Source: Thiodiazotropha sp040507005 | GTDB taxonomy: Bacteria; Pseudomonadota; Gammaproteobacteria; Chromatiales; Chromatiaceae | Assembly: GCA_040507005.1 (NCBI GenBank) | Contig: JBEVVS010000049.1 | Coordinates: forward strand, 46,539 to 110,538 | DNA: 64,000 nt | Reading direction: 5' to 3' | Part shown: in pieces, positions 27,044 through 36,362 of the stretch | Layout of the letters: every line of letters begins with the position of its first letter | Numbering within the stretch: the stretch's first letter is position 1 | Position numbers and translations under genes: made by a program | Notes under the pieces: model-generated | Told to the model about the DNA's origin: nothing | Seen by the model: only the letters and a program-made list of their open reading frames with translations | The model's database searches: none

Positions 27044-27058
27044 ACTAATTCAATTAGT
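27044..27058. repeat. Perfect palindrome upstream of the di-heme peroxidase gene
   Basis: ACTAATT-C-AATTAGT, 7-bp arms around one base, in an AT-rich patch 195 bases before the peroxidase start. It could be an operator, but no regulator gene is adjacent. Confidence 0.35.
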
Positions 27059-27252
27059 TAGGAAAAATAGGCTGCTCTGCCAGGGGGTGATGTGTGCGTG
27101 CTCTTCCTAAGTTAATGGTTTTTATAGGTTTCATCTCTTAAAGTTCGCCGTAGAAAGACCGCTAACCAGATGTGGGGAGCATTACAGTGCTTCGCTATGG
27201 ACGAATTTTCTTCAAGGATGTCAAATGGCGTCGCGTTCAGCGTCAAGTGTGT

Positions 27253-28212
27253 ATGAATATCCTGTTGAAATTATTATTGTTATTTGGGGTGATATCGTCC
27301 TTTGCTGTGACCGCAGAGGTAAAGAACGAGCCGATTGGGCCGTTGGCCCACGACCCTGGCCTGGATGCAAGGTTAGTATCCCTTGGGGATAAGCTGTTTC
27401 ACGACACCCGCCTCTCCCAGGACAACAGTATTAGCTGTTCCAGCTGTCATATGCTCTCCTCGGGGGGGACTGATGATAAGAAAAATTCAGTTGGAGTCGG
27501 GGGGAGAGTTGGCAACATCAAGGCGCCAACCGTCTTCAATACCCGCTACAATTTTGTCCATTTCTGGGATGGTCGTGCTCAGACATTGGAGGAGCAGGCC
27601 CCCGGTCCGGTGCATAACCCTATCGAGATGAACTCCAATTGGGAGGAGGTCATTTCCAAACTCAGTAAAGATCCAGCCATCATGCAGGCGTTTGAGGAGC
27701 TGTTTGATGATGGTGTTACCGGGGAGAATATCGCTGCCGCCATAGCGGCCTTTGAACGTTCACTAGTAACAGTCAATTCACGTTTTGACCGCTGGCTGAA
27801 GGGGGAGGAAAGAGTACTCACCAATCAGGAGTTGCGCGGTTACCGTCTGTTCAAAAGTTATGGCTGTGTCAGTTGCCACCAGGGTGTGAATGTGGGTGGC
27901 AACATGTTTGGCATCATGGGTGCGAAAGGGGACTACTTTAAGGATCGGCGCCAACAAATCACCACCGCGGATCTGGGACGTTACAATGTCACCAAGCTAA
28001 ACGAGGATAAGCACTACTTCAAAGTGCCTAGCCTGCGCCTGGCGGCAATCAATCCACCCTATTTTCATGATGGTTCCGAGCCAACCCTTGAGGGGGCGAT
28101 ACGAATCATGGGGCGTTACCAGTTGGGCCGTGAGATACCGGCTGATGATATCGAGGCTATCGAGTCCTTTCTCTACACCTTGGTAGGTGAGCATATAAGG
28201 TTGAAACCATGA
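27253..28212 (+). CDS. Di-heme cytochrome c peroxidase (MauG/CcpA family)
   Basis: Periplasmic di-heme enzyme that typically reduces hydrogen peroxide with electrons from c-type cytochromes. After a signal peptide (MNILLKLLLLFGVISSFAVTAE), two heme sites CSSCH (62-66) and CVSCH (205-209) are spaced as in the family. The FHDTRLSQDNSISCSSCHML, FWDGRAQTLEEQA and NPPYFHDGSEPTLEGA segments are characteristic. The ATG at 27253 was chosen because the signal peptide starts there; the frame is open back to 27172. It overlaps the GGDEF-EAL gene by ATGA, so the two are coupled. Confidence 0.9.
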   Translation: MNILLKLLLLFGVISSFAVTAEVKNEPIGPLAHDPGLDARLVSLGDKLFHDTRLSQDNSISCSSCHMLSSGGTDDKKNSVGVGGRVGNIKAPTVFNTRYNFVHFWDGRAQTLEEQAPGPVHNPIEMNSNWEEVISKLSKDPAIMQAFEELFDDGVTGENIAAAIAAFERSLVTVNSRFDRWLKGEERVLTNQELRGYRLFKSYGCVSCHQGVNVGGNMFGIMGAKGDYFKDRRQQITTADLGRYNVTKLNEDKHYFKVPSLRLAAINPPYFHDGSEPTLEGAIRIMGRYQLGREIPADDIEAIESFLYTLVGEHIRLKP

Positions 28213-31200
28213 ATATGCTCAAACACCTGTATAACAAACGCAGTATGCTGTTGGTATCGCTTTGGATAGCCTTTGTTTTGCTGCTGGTCGTCTATTGGGA
28301 CAACGAAACCCAGCATTATGCCGAACTCTCGAATGATCTGCTGCAGTTGAAGGAGACGGATGCCCGTCTCGATCGTGATGTTCTGAGGGTTACCTCATTT
28401 CTGTTGAATCAATATGATCCATTGGTGCAGACCAACAATCGACTTCGCCAGTTGCGAGAGACGATCAGTACAAAACTGGTGGGAGTGGATGATAAAATTC
28501 TAATTGACCTTGCAGAACAGTACTGGCGTGGTATGGATGAGAAGCAGTCTGTTTTGGAAAAGATCAAATTTCAGGCGGCAGTGGTACGCAACGGTATCCT
28601 CTATCTTCCTACGGCTGCACAAGAGTTGAAAGCAGAGGACCCAAAGGTCTATCTGGATGTTTTGCAACTGCTCAACTCCCTATTGGCCTATGATATCTTC
28701 TATTCCGACTCCCAGTTGGATGACTTCAATTTGACATTGCAGCAACTGAAAAGCCACGTAATATCTTCACCTGAAAGTAAGCGTAAATTTGAACATGTAC
28801 TCTTCCATATAGAATCCAATCTGGAAGACTTAAAACGGCTTGGGACTTTGAAGGCTCGTTATTTGGCAATACCGACACAGGAGTATTTCGAATCAATACA
28901 TTCAAGGCATGAGCAGAGCCGGGTGGATGAAACTACCAACAAAAGGCATTTGATTATGACATTATCGGCATTTGTCATCATCTTGTTGCTGAGTCTTTGG
29001 CAGTTGATAAGGCGCTTACAGACTGCTCATCATGAGGTGAATCGTGCATGGTTCCGGCTGCGTGATGCGGTAGATAATCTCTCGGAAGCCTTCGCGCTGT
29101 TTGACGCGGATGGCCGCCTGGTATTGTACAATCGGCGTTTTACAGAGTTTTACTCTTGGCTGAAGGATTGGATCAAAGAGGGCGTCAATATCGATGCATT
29201 GCAATCGGTCACGGGTAATCGGATCAAGAATACGAGTCTTGAGGGCGAACCGATTGTTGAGCCGATGCCGATGGGGCAATACCTGGAACAGATCGATAAT
29301 GGCGCCTGGTATCTGGCAAGTAACAGTTATACCAATGAAGGCGGTATCGTATGCGTCAGGAGCGATATCACAGAGACAAAACAGGCTGAAGTCGATTTAA
29401 GAAAGCTGGGTAGGGTATTGGAGCAGAGTCCAGCGTCGGTGATGATAACGAACACCAATGGTGTTATCGAGTATGTGAATCCCCGTTTCGAAAAGGTATC
29501 CGGATACAACGCCGAAGAAGTGGTAGGGGAAAATCCACGCATACTTAAAAGTGGTGATAAGACCAAAGAAGAGTACAAAGCAATGTGGGATGCCTTGCTG
29601 GCAGGCAGGGAGTGGCGCGGTATCTTTCACAATAAACGCAAGGACGGTTCGATCTACTGGGAGTCGGCATCGATATCGCCACTGCGTGACGACAGGGGGC
29701 AGATCACTCACTTTATCGCGGTCAAGGAGGATGTCACAGCACAAAAACGCGCCGAAGATCAATTGCGCATGAATGCAACGGTATTCGATACGACCCAGGA
29801 AGGGATCATGGTGACCGATGCCGATAACATGATCAAGACCGTTAACCCCTCATTTTCACGTATCACTGGTTACTCAGCCGAGGAGGTAATCGGTCAACCG
29901 CCAAGCATGCTCAGTTCCGGGAGACATGATGATATCTTCTACGAAGAACTCTGGGATTCGATCTTGCGCAAGCGCTACTGGTCAGGTGAGATCTGGAATC
30001 GGCGCAAGGACGGCAGTGTTTTTCCGGAATGGCTGTCGATAGCGGCAATCCCTGATGAAGAGGGTATTGCTAAAGAGTATGTGGCAGTATTTTCTGATAT
30101 ATCCAAGCATAAAGAGAATGAGGAGCAGATCCTTTATCAGGCCAACTACGATGCCTTAACCGGGTTGCCCAATCGATCTTTGTTCTCCGACCGTCTGAAG
30201 CAGGCGATCGGGTCGGCACAAAGAGAGCAGTGGAAGCTGGCTATTTTGTTTGTTGACCTAGACCAATTCAAGATGGTCAATGATACATTTGGCCATGTAA
30301 TGGGGGATGAATTACTGCAGCTAGCCGCTGATCGCATCAGTGACTGTGTCAGAGAATCAGATACCATCGCCCGGTTTGGTGGTGATGAGTTTGTTATATT
30401 GCTCCAGGATGTGAATGATATGGATGCAGTGGCTAACATCGCCACAAAGGTAATCGATAGAATCACCAAGGTATTCACTCTTTATGAGCGCGAGATATTT
30501 ATCGGTGCGAGTGTTGGAATAACCATTTTTCCTGATGATGCAATGAGTGCGGATTCACTGTTGCGAAATGCTGATATGGCAATGTATCAGGCTAAAGATC
30601 GCGGCAGAAACAACTATCAGTTTTTTACCGCATCGATGCAGCAGCGGACTTTGGAGCGACAGCAGCTGGAGCTTGATTTGAGGCTTGCGGTTCAACGCTC
30701 CGAGTTGGAGATCTATTATCAACCGGTAGTGGATGCCGAGTTTGGCAGGGTGATCAGTGTAGAGGCGTTGCTGCGTTGGAATCACCCACATAGAGGTGTC
30801 ATCGGCCCCGATATTTTTGTGCCTCTGGCCGAAGATAGCGGATTGATCGCTCCGATCGGCGAATGGGTGATAAGGGGTGCTTGCGAACAGTTAAGCAAGT
30901 GGCATATGTCAGGTTACAGCGATCTTAGACTGGCGGTCAATCTTTCCAGCCGCCAACGTGAGCTCGGCTTGGAGATAGACTTCCTGCAACAGGTTCTGCA
31001 TGACTCGAAGCTTGATCCGGACGTGCTGACCATGGAGATTACCGAAAGCCTGCTGTTGAGAGACACGGAAGAGGCGATTACCTGGCTTTCAGGCTTCAAG
31101 GCATTAGGTGTTAATCTCTCGGTGGACGATTTTGGAACCGGCTATTCGTCACTTAGTTATCTGAAACGCTTCCCTGTGGATCTCCTCAAGATCGACCGTT

Positions 31201-31442
31201 CTTTTGTCAGTGACCTACCCGATGATGCGGAGGACGCGTCACTGGTGAAGACGATTGTCGCCATGGCGAGCAGTTTGAATCTGGGATTGATCGCAGAGGG
31301 TGTCGAGACCGAAGCGCAGGCCGAGTTTCTTGTGCAGAATGGATGCACCAATCTGCAGGGCTACTACTATGCAAGACCGATGACCGCCAGTGATATGACG
31401 GCTTGGCTGCAACGGGACATCCAAATCACCGGCACATCCTGA
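28209..31442 (+). CDS. Membrane c-di-GMP enzyme: DAHL-like sensor, PAS, GGDEF and EAL
   Basis: A 1077-residue signalling protein. Two membrane spans (about 13-30 and 248-266) enclose a mostly helical periplasmic sensor resembling the DAHL domain (RLDRDVLRVTSFLLNQYDPL). Then come three PAS-like regions (about 280-395, 400-515, 525-640), a GGDEF diguanylate cyclase domain with an intact GGDEF motif (724-728), and an EAL phosphodiesterase domain with EALLRW (852-857) plus DDFGTGYSSL. Both output domains look active, so it could make or degrade c-di-GMP. The coupled di-heme peroxidase gene suggests a link to periplasmic redox or peroxide, which is inference. Confidence 0.93.
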   Translation: MNMLKHLYNKRSMLLVSLWIAFVLLLVVYWDNETQHYAELSNDLLQLKETDARLDRDVLRVTSFLLNQYDPLVQTNNRLRQLRETISTKLVGVDDKILIDLAEQYWRGMDEKQSVLEKIKFQAAVVRNGILYLPTAAQELKAEDPKVYLDVLQLLNSLLAYDIFYSDSQLDDFNLTLQQLKSHVISSPESKRKFEHVLFHIESNLEDLKRLGTLKARYLAIPTQEYFESIHSRHEQSRVDETTNKRHLIMTLSAFVIILLLSLWQLIRRLQTAHHEVNRAWFRLRDAVDNLSEAFALFDADGRLVLYNRRFTEFYSWLKDWIKEGVNIDALQSVTGNRIKNTSLEGEPIVEPMPMGQYLEQIDNGAWYLASNSYTNEGGIVCVRSDITETKQAEVDLRKLGRVLEQSPASVMITNTNGVIEYVNPRFEKVSGYNAEEVVGENPRILKSGDKTKEEYKAMWDALLAGREWRGIFHNKRKDGSIYWESASISPLRDDRGQITHFIAVKEDVTAQKRAEDQLRMNATVFDTTQEGIMVTDADNMIKTVNPSFSRITGYSAEEVIGQPPSMLSSGRHDDIFYEELWDSILRKRYWSGEIWNRRKDGSVFPEWLSIAAIPDEEGIAKEYVAVFSDISKHKENEEQILYQANYDALTGLPNRSLFSDRLKQAIGSAQREQWKLAILFVDLDQFKMVNDTFGHVMGDELLQLAADRISDCVRESDTIARFGGDEFVILLQDVNDMDAVANIATKVIDRITKVFTLYEREIFIGASVGITIFPDDAMSADSLLRNADMAMYQAKDRGRNNYQFFTASMQQRTLERQQLELDLRLAVQRSELEIYYQPVVDAEFGRVISVEALLRWNHPHRGVIGPDIFVPLAEDSGLIAPIGEWVIRGACEQLSKWHMSGYSDLRLAVNLSSRQRELGLEIDFLQQVLHDSKLDPDVLTMEITESLLLRDTEEAITWLSGFKALGVNLSVDDFGTGYSSLSYLKRFPVDLLKIDRSFVSDLPDDAEDASLVKTIVAMASSLNLGLIAEGVETEAQAEFLVQNGCTNLQGYYYARPMTASDMTAWLQRDIQITGTS

Positions 31443-31580
31443 ACCGGTTGGATCGAGAATCCGACAAAAATCACCCTTTATCCAGCTTTCACAGCTTATT
31501 TCCATTGTTCCGCTACGATCCGTCATGCAGAAGTGCTATAAAAGGGTAGAATTTTTACCACAATAGATCGAGGAGCGTCC

Positions 31581-33308
31581 ATGAGCGGCATCGTAGAGAT
31601 AACCCTACCCGATATCGGTGATTTTGAGCAGGTCGATATCATAGAAATATTGGTTGCGGTAGGAGATAGTGTCGAAGCGGAAGATTCTATTCTCACCCTG
31701 GAGAGTGACAAGGCGACAATGGATATACCCTCTCCTTACGCAGGCGTGGTGAAGGATCTGCATGTCAAGGTCGGCGACAAAATATCCATGGGTGGAAAGA
31801 TACTCAAGCTTGAATTGTCACAAGGCAGCACAGTGGAAGATAAGCCGTCACCCACCAAGGCGCCTGTATCCGAGGCGGTCAGGGGGAGTGTCGACAAGCA
31901 GGTGGACTTGGTTGTGCTGGGTGCCGGGCCGGGTGGCTATACGGCAGCCTTCAGGGCAGCTGACCTGGGGAAAAAAGTGGTTCTGATCGAGCGCTATGAT
32001 GACCTGGGCGGAGTTTGCCTGAATGTGGGTTGCATCCCCTCCAAGGCATTGCTGCATGCGGCTGATGTGATCAATGAGGCGGCAGAAATAGCCGATATGG
32101 GGATCAGCTTCGGCAAGCCGAAAATAGACCTTGATAAACTACGCGCCGGCAAAGATAAGGTGGTGAAGCGTCTGACCGGTGGCTTGAAGCAGCTGGCTAA
32201 GCAACGCAAGGTGGAAATGGTGCATGGGGTTGCGCGCTTTGAGTCGCCAAACAGAATCTCAGTCAAGACCGCGGGTGGCTCTGTCTCGATCGGATTCAAC
32301 GATGCCATTATCGCCTGTGGCTCCAGCCCGGTGCAGATACCTGGATTTCCCAATGATGATCCGCGTCTGATCAATTCTACCGGGGCCCTGGCCCTAGCGG
32401 ATATCCCAAAACGCATGTTGGTCCTTGGGGGTGGCATCATCGGACTCGAAATGGCCACGGTCTATAGCACCCTTGGCAGCGAAATCGATGTGGTGGAACT
32501 GCAGGATGGATTGATTCCGGGTTGTGATAAAGACCTGGTGAGACCACTGCATAAACGAATTGCAAAGCGCTACGGACAGATCATGCTCGGTACTAAGGTT
32601 ACCGACATCCAAGCCCTGAAAAGCGGCTTGAAGGTGACCTTCGAGGGTAAGCAAGCACCGGACAAGCCACAGACCTATGATCGTGTGCTGGTGGCTGTTG
32701 GTCGTAGCCCCAACGGCAAGAAGATCAATGCTGAAGCGGCCGGTGTGACAGTTGACGATGCAGGTTTTATTCCCGTTGATGAACATATGCGCACCAATGT
32801 CCCGAATATCTACGCCATTGGTGATGTGGTTGGGCAGCCCATGCTCGCTCACAAGGCAACCCATGAAGCCAAGGTTGCGGCAGAGGTCATTGCCGGCTTG
32901 CCGGCCAGTTTCGATCCTATGACCGTGCCGTCGGTAGCCTATACCGACCCGGAGATTGCCTGGATGGGACTGACGGAGACCGACGCAAAGGCCAAGGGTA
33001 TTGCCTATGAAAAAGGCGCATTCCCCTGGGCCGCCAGTGGCCGTGCCTTGGGTATCGGCCGTGACGAGGGTTTGACAAAACTACTTTTCGAACCAGGCAC
33101 GAAACGCATTCTCGGTGCGGGTATTGTGGGTCCTAATGCCGGTGAGTTAATCGGTGAAACCGTGCTTGCCTTGGAGATGGGGGCCGACGCTGAGGATATT
33201 GGATTGACCATCCATCCTCATCCAACCTTGAATGAGACCATCTGTTTCGCCGCGGAGATGGCAGAAGGCTCGATTACCGATCTACTGCCGCCGAAGAAAC
33301 GAAAATAG
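31581..33308 (+). CDS. lpdA: Dihydrolipoyl dehydrogenase (E3) with N-terminal lipoyl domain
   Basis: Flavoenzyme that reoxidises dihydrolipoamide with NAD+ in the pyruvate dehydrogenase complex. Residues 1-80 form a lipoyl domain with lysine K44 in SDKATM. A linker leads to the FAD-binding GAGPGGYTAAFRAADLG, the redox disulfide CLNVGC (C146, C151), an NAD-binding GGGIIGLEMATVYSTLG, and a C-terminal dimer domain with HPHPTLNE. The 575-residue length reflects the extra lipoyl domain, an arrangement known in some proteobacteria. TATAAA and TAGAAT hexamers at 31537-31552 suggest its own promoter. Confidence 0.96.
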   Translation: MSGIVEITLPDIGDFEQVDIIEILVAVGDSVEAEDSILTLESDKATMDIPSPYAGVVKDLHVKVGDKISMGGKILKLELSQGSTVEDKPSPTKAPVSEAVRGSVDKQVDLVVLGAGPGGYTAAFRAADLGKKVVLIERYDDLGGVCLNVGCIPSKALLHAADVINEAAEIADMGISFGKPKIDLDKLRAGKDKVVKRLTGGLKQLAKQRKVEMVHGVARFESPNRISVKTAGGSVSIGFNDAIIACGSSPVQIPGFPNDDPRLINSTGALALADIPKRMLVLGGGIIGLEMATVYSTLGSEIDVVELQDGLIPGCDKDLVRPLHKRIAKRYGQIMLGTKVTDIQALKSGLKVTFEGKQAPDKPQTYDRVLVAVGRSPNGKKINAEAAGVTVDDAGFIPVDEHMRTNVPNIYAIGDVVGQPMLAHKATHEAKVAAEVIAGLPASFDPMTVPSVAYTDPEIAWMGLTETDAKAKGIAYEKGAFPWAASGRALGIGRDEGLTKLLFEPGTKRILGAGIVGPNAGELIGETVLALEMGADAEDIGLTIHPHPTLNETICFAAEMAEGSITDLLPPKKRK

Positions 33309-33317
33309 ATTTGGGCA

Positions 33318-34523
33318 TTGGACAAGATCACCGCTGAGGTACAGTCATTTTACGAGGCCTATCCCTATCCTCCGGACGGCCGTGTCGATTGCGATGGCTA
33401 CCATGCTCGTTTGCTGCTCAGCTACCTGCAACGGAATGTCCAGGATTCGGGCCCTGTCAGGGTATTGGAGGCAGGTTGTGGCAGAGGCATGAACCTGCAG
33501 GCTGCAGCAGAAATTCAATCGGATATCGACTTTACCGGGATTGATGTCAATCGCGTCGCCATCGCAGAGGCTGACCGTCGCAGTGCCCAAAGCGGATTGG
33601 CTAATCTTCGCTATCGTTATGCCGACCTGCTCGATCGGGGATCGTTGCCGGCACTACAGGGGGGGTATCAGGTCATCCTTTCCTACGGGGTAGTGCACCA
33701 TTTGAGTGATCCCCTGCAGGGTCTGTCTACGCTCAATCAGTTGTTGGCGTCACAGGGGGTGATCGCCATCATGCTCGATGGCAGTTTCGGCCGGCAACCC
33801 CTGGATCGTTATCTACAGGCCTTGAACATCGTCGATCCCGGGCAGCGCTCCATGGATCGGGTGCCGATCGCACGGGCGCTGGCGACGGCGGCGGAAACCT
33901 CCCTCTTCAAGGGAAACCATTGGCAGGGAACCGCTGTTACAGATGATATTGAATTCGCCGACCGCTGCTTGCATGTTCATCAGCACAGCTACGACATAGC
34001 CGGCTTATGGCGACTCCTCGAGTCGGCAGGTCTGCGTTTCATTCGCTGGCTGGAGCCGAACGACTGGACTATTCGGCGGTTGATTGATGATGCGCAGTTG
34101 CTGGGTCATATGGAAGCATTGAATGAGGTTGATCAATACCGTCTCATCGAGCGCCTCTTTTTTCGTCCCAAGCTCACAATGGTGGTATCCAAGCGTGATG
34201 AGAATGTGCGTAAGCCCTTACAGGCAGCAGAGGTGGCCTCGGCTTGGTTTGCCCGCTCTCCCCAGTTAACCTTGGAAGCTGATGACGCCAGGGGCGGTGT
34301 GTGTCGCTTGCGAGGTCGTAAGGTCGATCTGGATGGCCACCCATTAAGCCGGCAGATCCTGGCTCAAGCGGCTGACTGGCCGGATGGATTCAGCGGCAGA
34401 CAGCTGATCGACAGACTGACCCTGCAAGGGAACGACTCTCAGCTGATTATTCAGGCTGTGCTCTACCTGGTTGAGCATGAATTGCTGTTTCGCCCCCACC
34501 CGGACTCCCTTGAACAGTCATGA
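33318..34523 (+). CDS. Class I SAM-dependent methyltransferase with C-terminal extension
   Basis: A 401-residue protein. The N-terminal half is a Rossmann methyltransferase domain: VLEAGCGRGMNLQAAAE (about 48-65) is SAM motif I and FTGIDVNRVAIAEADRR motif II, followed by VILSYGVVHHLSDP. The opening EVQSFYEAYPYPPDG is shared by a group of uncharacterised methyltransferases. The C-terminal part (about 300-401) lacks a recognised enzyme fold. The likely start is TTG at 33318, 9 bases past lpdA. It overlaps the next gene by ATGA. Its substrate is unknown. Confidence 0.75.
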   Translation: MDKITAEVQSFYEAYPYPPDGRVDCDGYHARLLLSYLQRNVQDSGPVRVLEAGCGRGMNLQAAAEIQSDIDFTGIDVNRVAIAEADRRSAQSGLANLRYRYADLLDRGSLPALQGGYQVILSYGVVHHLSDPLQGLSTLNQLLASQGVIAIMLDGSFGRQPLDRYLQALNIVDPGQRSMDRVPIARALATAAETSLFKGNHWQGTAVTDDIEFADRCLHVHQHSYDIAGLWRLLESAGLRFIRWLEPNDWTIRRLIDDAQLLGHMEALNEVDQYRLIERLFFRPKLTMVVSKRDENVRKPLQAAEVASAWFARSPQLTLEADDARGGVCRLRGRKVDLDGHPLSRQILAQAADWPDGFSGRQLIDRLTLQGNDSQLIIQAVLYLVEHELLFRPHPDSLEQS

Positions 34524-35299
34524 AAGGGCATACCGTCAGCTTGCATTGTCGTGAGTTGGGTGATCCCAAACGACCCACCCTCTGCCTGTTGCACGGCCTC
34601 TTCGGATCCGCCAACAATTGGATGGGGATTGTGAAATATCTAGCGGATGATTTTCATATCATCGCTCCCGATCTGCGTAACCATGGTCGATCTCCTCACC
34701 ACGACTGCATGGACTACAAGGTTATGGCCGGGGATCTGTTGCAACTGTTGGATGATTTGGCTGTCAGTGAGGTAAGCCTGCTGGGGCATAGCATGGGAGG
34801 CAAGGTTGCCATGTGGTTGGCCTTGCAACAGCCTGAGCGGATTGAAAAGCTGGTGGTTGCAGATATTGCGCCGGTGGCCTACACACACAGCTTCGCTAAC
34901 ATCTTTCAGGGATTAAAAGCAGTGCCGCTTGATGAGATTCAGCAAAGGGATGCGGCTGAGCAACGACTGGCCGAGTGGGTGGTTGACAAGGGCGTGCGGC
35001 AATATCTGTTACAGAATCTTGTAAAACAGCCTGGGGGTTGGTCGTGGCGCTTTAATCTCGAGGTGTTGCGCAAGGCGATCCCTGATTTGATTGGATTTCC
35101 CCAGCCAGGCAGGCGAATCTATGCCGGTGAGGTGCTTTTCATCCATGGTGAGAGATCGGACTATGTCACTGACGCGTATCGGGAAACGATAAGCCAGCTG
35201 TTTCCCCATTTTCGAAAACGCATGCTGCATGGTGCCGGCCATTGGTTATACGCAGAGCAGCCGCAGCTTTTTGCTCAGGCTGTAAAGAGCTTCCTTTAG
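34520..35299 (+). CDS. Alpha/beta hydrolase, YbfF-like
   Basis: A 259-residue hydrolase with the fold's HGLFGSANNW oxyanion segment (about 23-32) and nucleophile elbow GHSMGG (Ser91). An acid and a C-terminal histidine (GAGHWLYAEQP, His near 240) complete a likely catalytic triad. It resembles the YbfF esterase group, which acts on acyl esters such as palmitoyl-CoA in vitro; the true substrate is unknown. It is coupled by ATGA to the methyltransferase. Confidence 0.82.
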   Translation: MKGHTVSLHCRELGDPKRPTLCLLHGLFGSANNWMGIVKYLADDFHIIAPDLRNHGRSPHHDCMDYKVMAGDLLQLLDDLAVSEVSLLGHSMGGKVAMWLALQQPERIEKLVVADIAPVAYTHSFANIFQGLKAVPLDEIQQRDAAEQRLAEWVVDKGVRQYLLQNLVKQPGGWSWRFNLEVLRKAIPDLIGFPQPGRRIYAGEVLFIHGERSDYVTDAYRETISQLFPHFRKRMLHGAGHWLYAEQPQLFAQAVKSFL

Positions 35300-35348
35300 A
35301 TTTCGCGCCTTATATGCAGTATCGTTGCTACAACTATCAGGAGGACCT

Positions 35349-36308
35349 ATGAGCAAATTTATCACCCTATGTCTGTTGTTGCTGCCCATGCTCGGGATTG
35401 CGGCTGAACAACGCTTTACCAGTATCGGCACCGGAGGATTGACAGGTGTTTACTATCCAACCGGAGGGGCCATTTGTCGGCTGATGAATAAGGATCGGGA
35501 CAGCCATGGAATTCGCTGTTCCGTGGAGTCTACTGGTGGTTCGATCTTTAACCTTAATACCATCGCCAGTGGCGAACTCGATTTTGGTGTGGCGCAGTCA
35601 GACTGGCAATACCATGCCTACAATGGAACTTCGAAATTCAGTCAACAGGGCCCATTCAAGTCCCTGCGTGCGGTTTTTTCCATTCACAGCGAACCATTTA
35701 CCGTGATGGCACGTGATGCTAGCGAGATCAAGATGTTCACCGACCTGAAGGGTAAGCGGGTCAATATCGGCAATCCGGGATCTGGGCAGCGCGGCACCAT
35801 GGAAGTGCTGATGGACGAATATAAGTGGAGCAGGGATGTCTTCAAGTTAGCCTCAGAACTGAAGGCCGCCGAGCAGGCCAGAGCGCTGTGCGATAACAAG
35901 ATTGATGCCATGATCTATATGGTGGGCCACCCGAATGCGTCAATCAAAGAGGCGGCAACCGCCTGTGATGCGCATTTAGTGCCGGTCAGCGGTGATCAGG
36001 TGAATGCACTGATCGACAGCAACCCATACTATGCGCACGCAAGTATTCCTGCGGCTATGTATCGTGGTACTGACAGTGCGACCCCTACCTTCGGCGTCAA
36101 GGCAACCTTGGTAACATCCGCCAGGGTGGACGAGGAGGTTGTCTACCAGTTGGTCAAGGCGGTGTTTGAGAATCTACCGGTTTTCAGAGAACTGCATCCT
36201 GCCTTTTCCCATCTCCAGGCCGAGGAGATGCTGCAGGGAAACTCTGCACCCTTCCATGCGGGTGCACTGCGTTACTATAAAGAGAAGGGCCTGTTAAGCG
36301 GAGATTGA
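35349..36308 (+). CDS. TAXI-family TRAP transporter solute-binding protein
   Basis: Periplasmic substrate receptor of a TRAP transporter. A signal peptide (MSKFITLCLLLLPMLGIAAE) is followed by the typical opening FTSIGTGGLTGVYYPTGGAICRL, the DFGVAQSDWQYHAY segment and GKRVNIGNPGSGQRGTME. The 319-residue length fits. The ligand is not predictable; some TAXI proteins bind glutamate, glutamine or other small acids. AGGAGG precedes the ATG at 35349. The permease gene follows in the same direction. Confidence 0.92.
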   Translation: MSKFITLCLLLLPMLGIAAEQRFTSIGTGGLTGVYYPTGGAICRLMNKDRDSHGIRCSVESTGGSIFNLNTIASGELDFGVAQSDWQYHAYNGTSKFSQQGPFKSLRAVFSIHSEPFTVMARDASEIKMFTDLKGKRVNIGNPGSGQRGTMEVLMDEYKWSRDVFKLASELKAAEQARALCDNKIDAMIYMVGHPNASIKEAATACDAHLVPVSGDQVNALIDSNPYYAHASIPAAMYRGTDSATPTFGVKATLVTSARVDEEVVYQLVKAVFENLPVFRELHPAFSHLQAEEMLQGNSAPFHAGALRYYKEKGLLSGD

Positions 36309-36362
36309 AGACGTCCATAACGCTATTACACACCTGACCTGGGGTTGTGTGTCTGAATCGGG

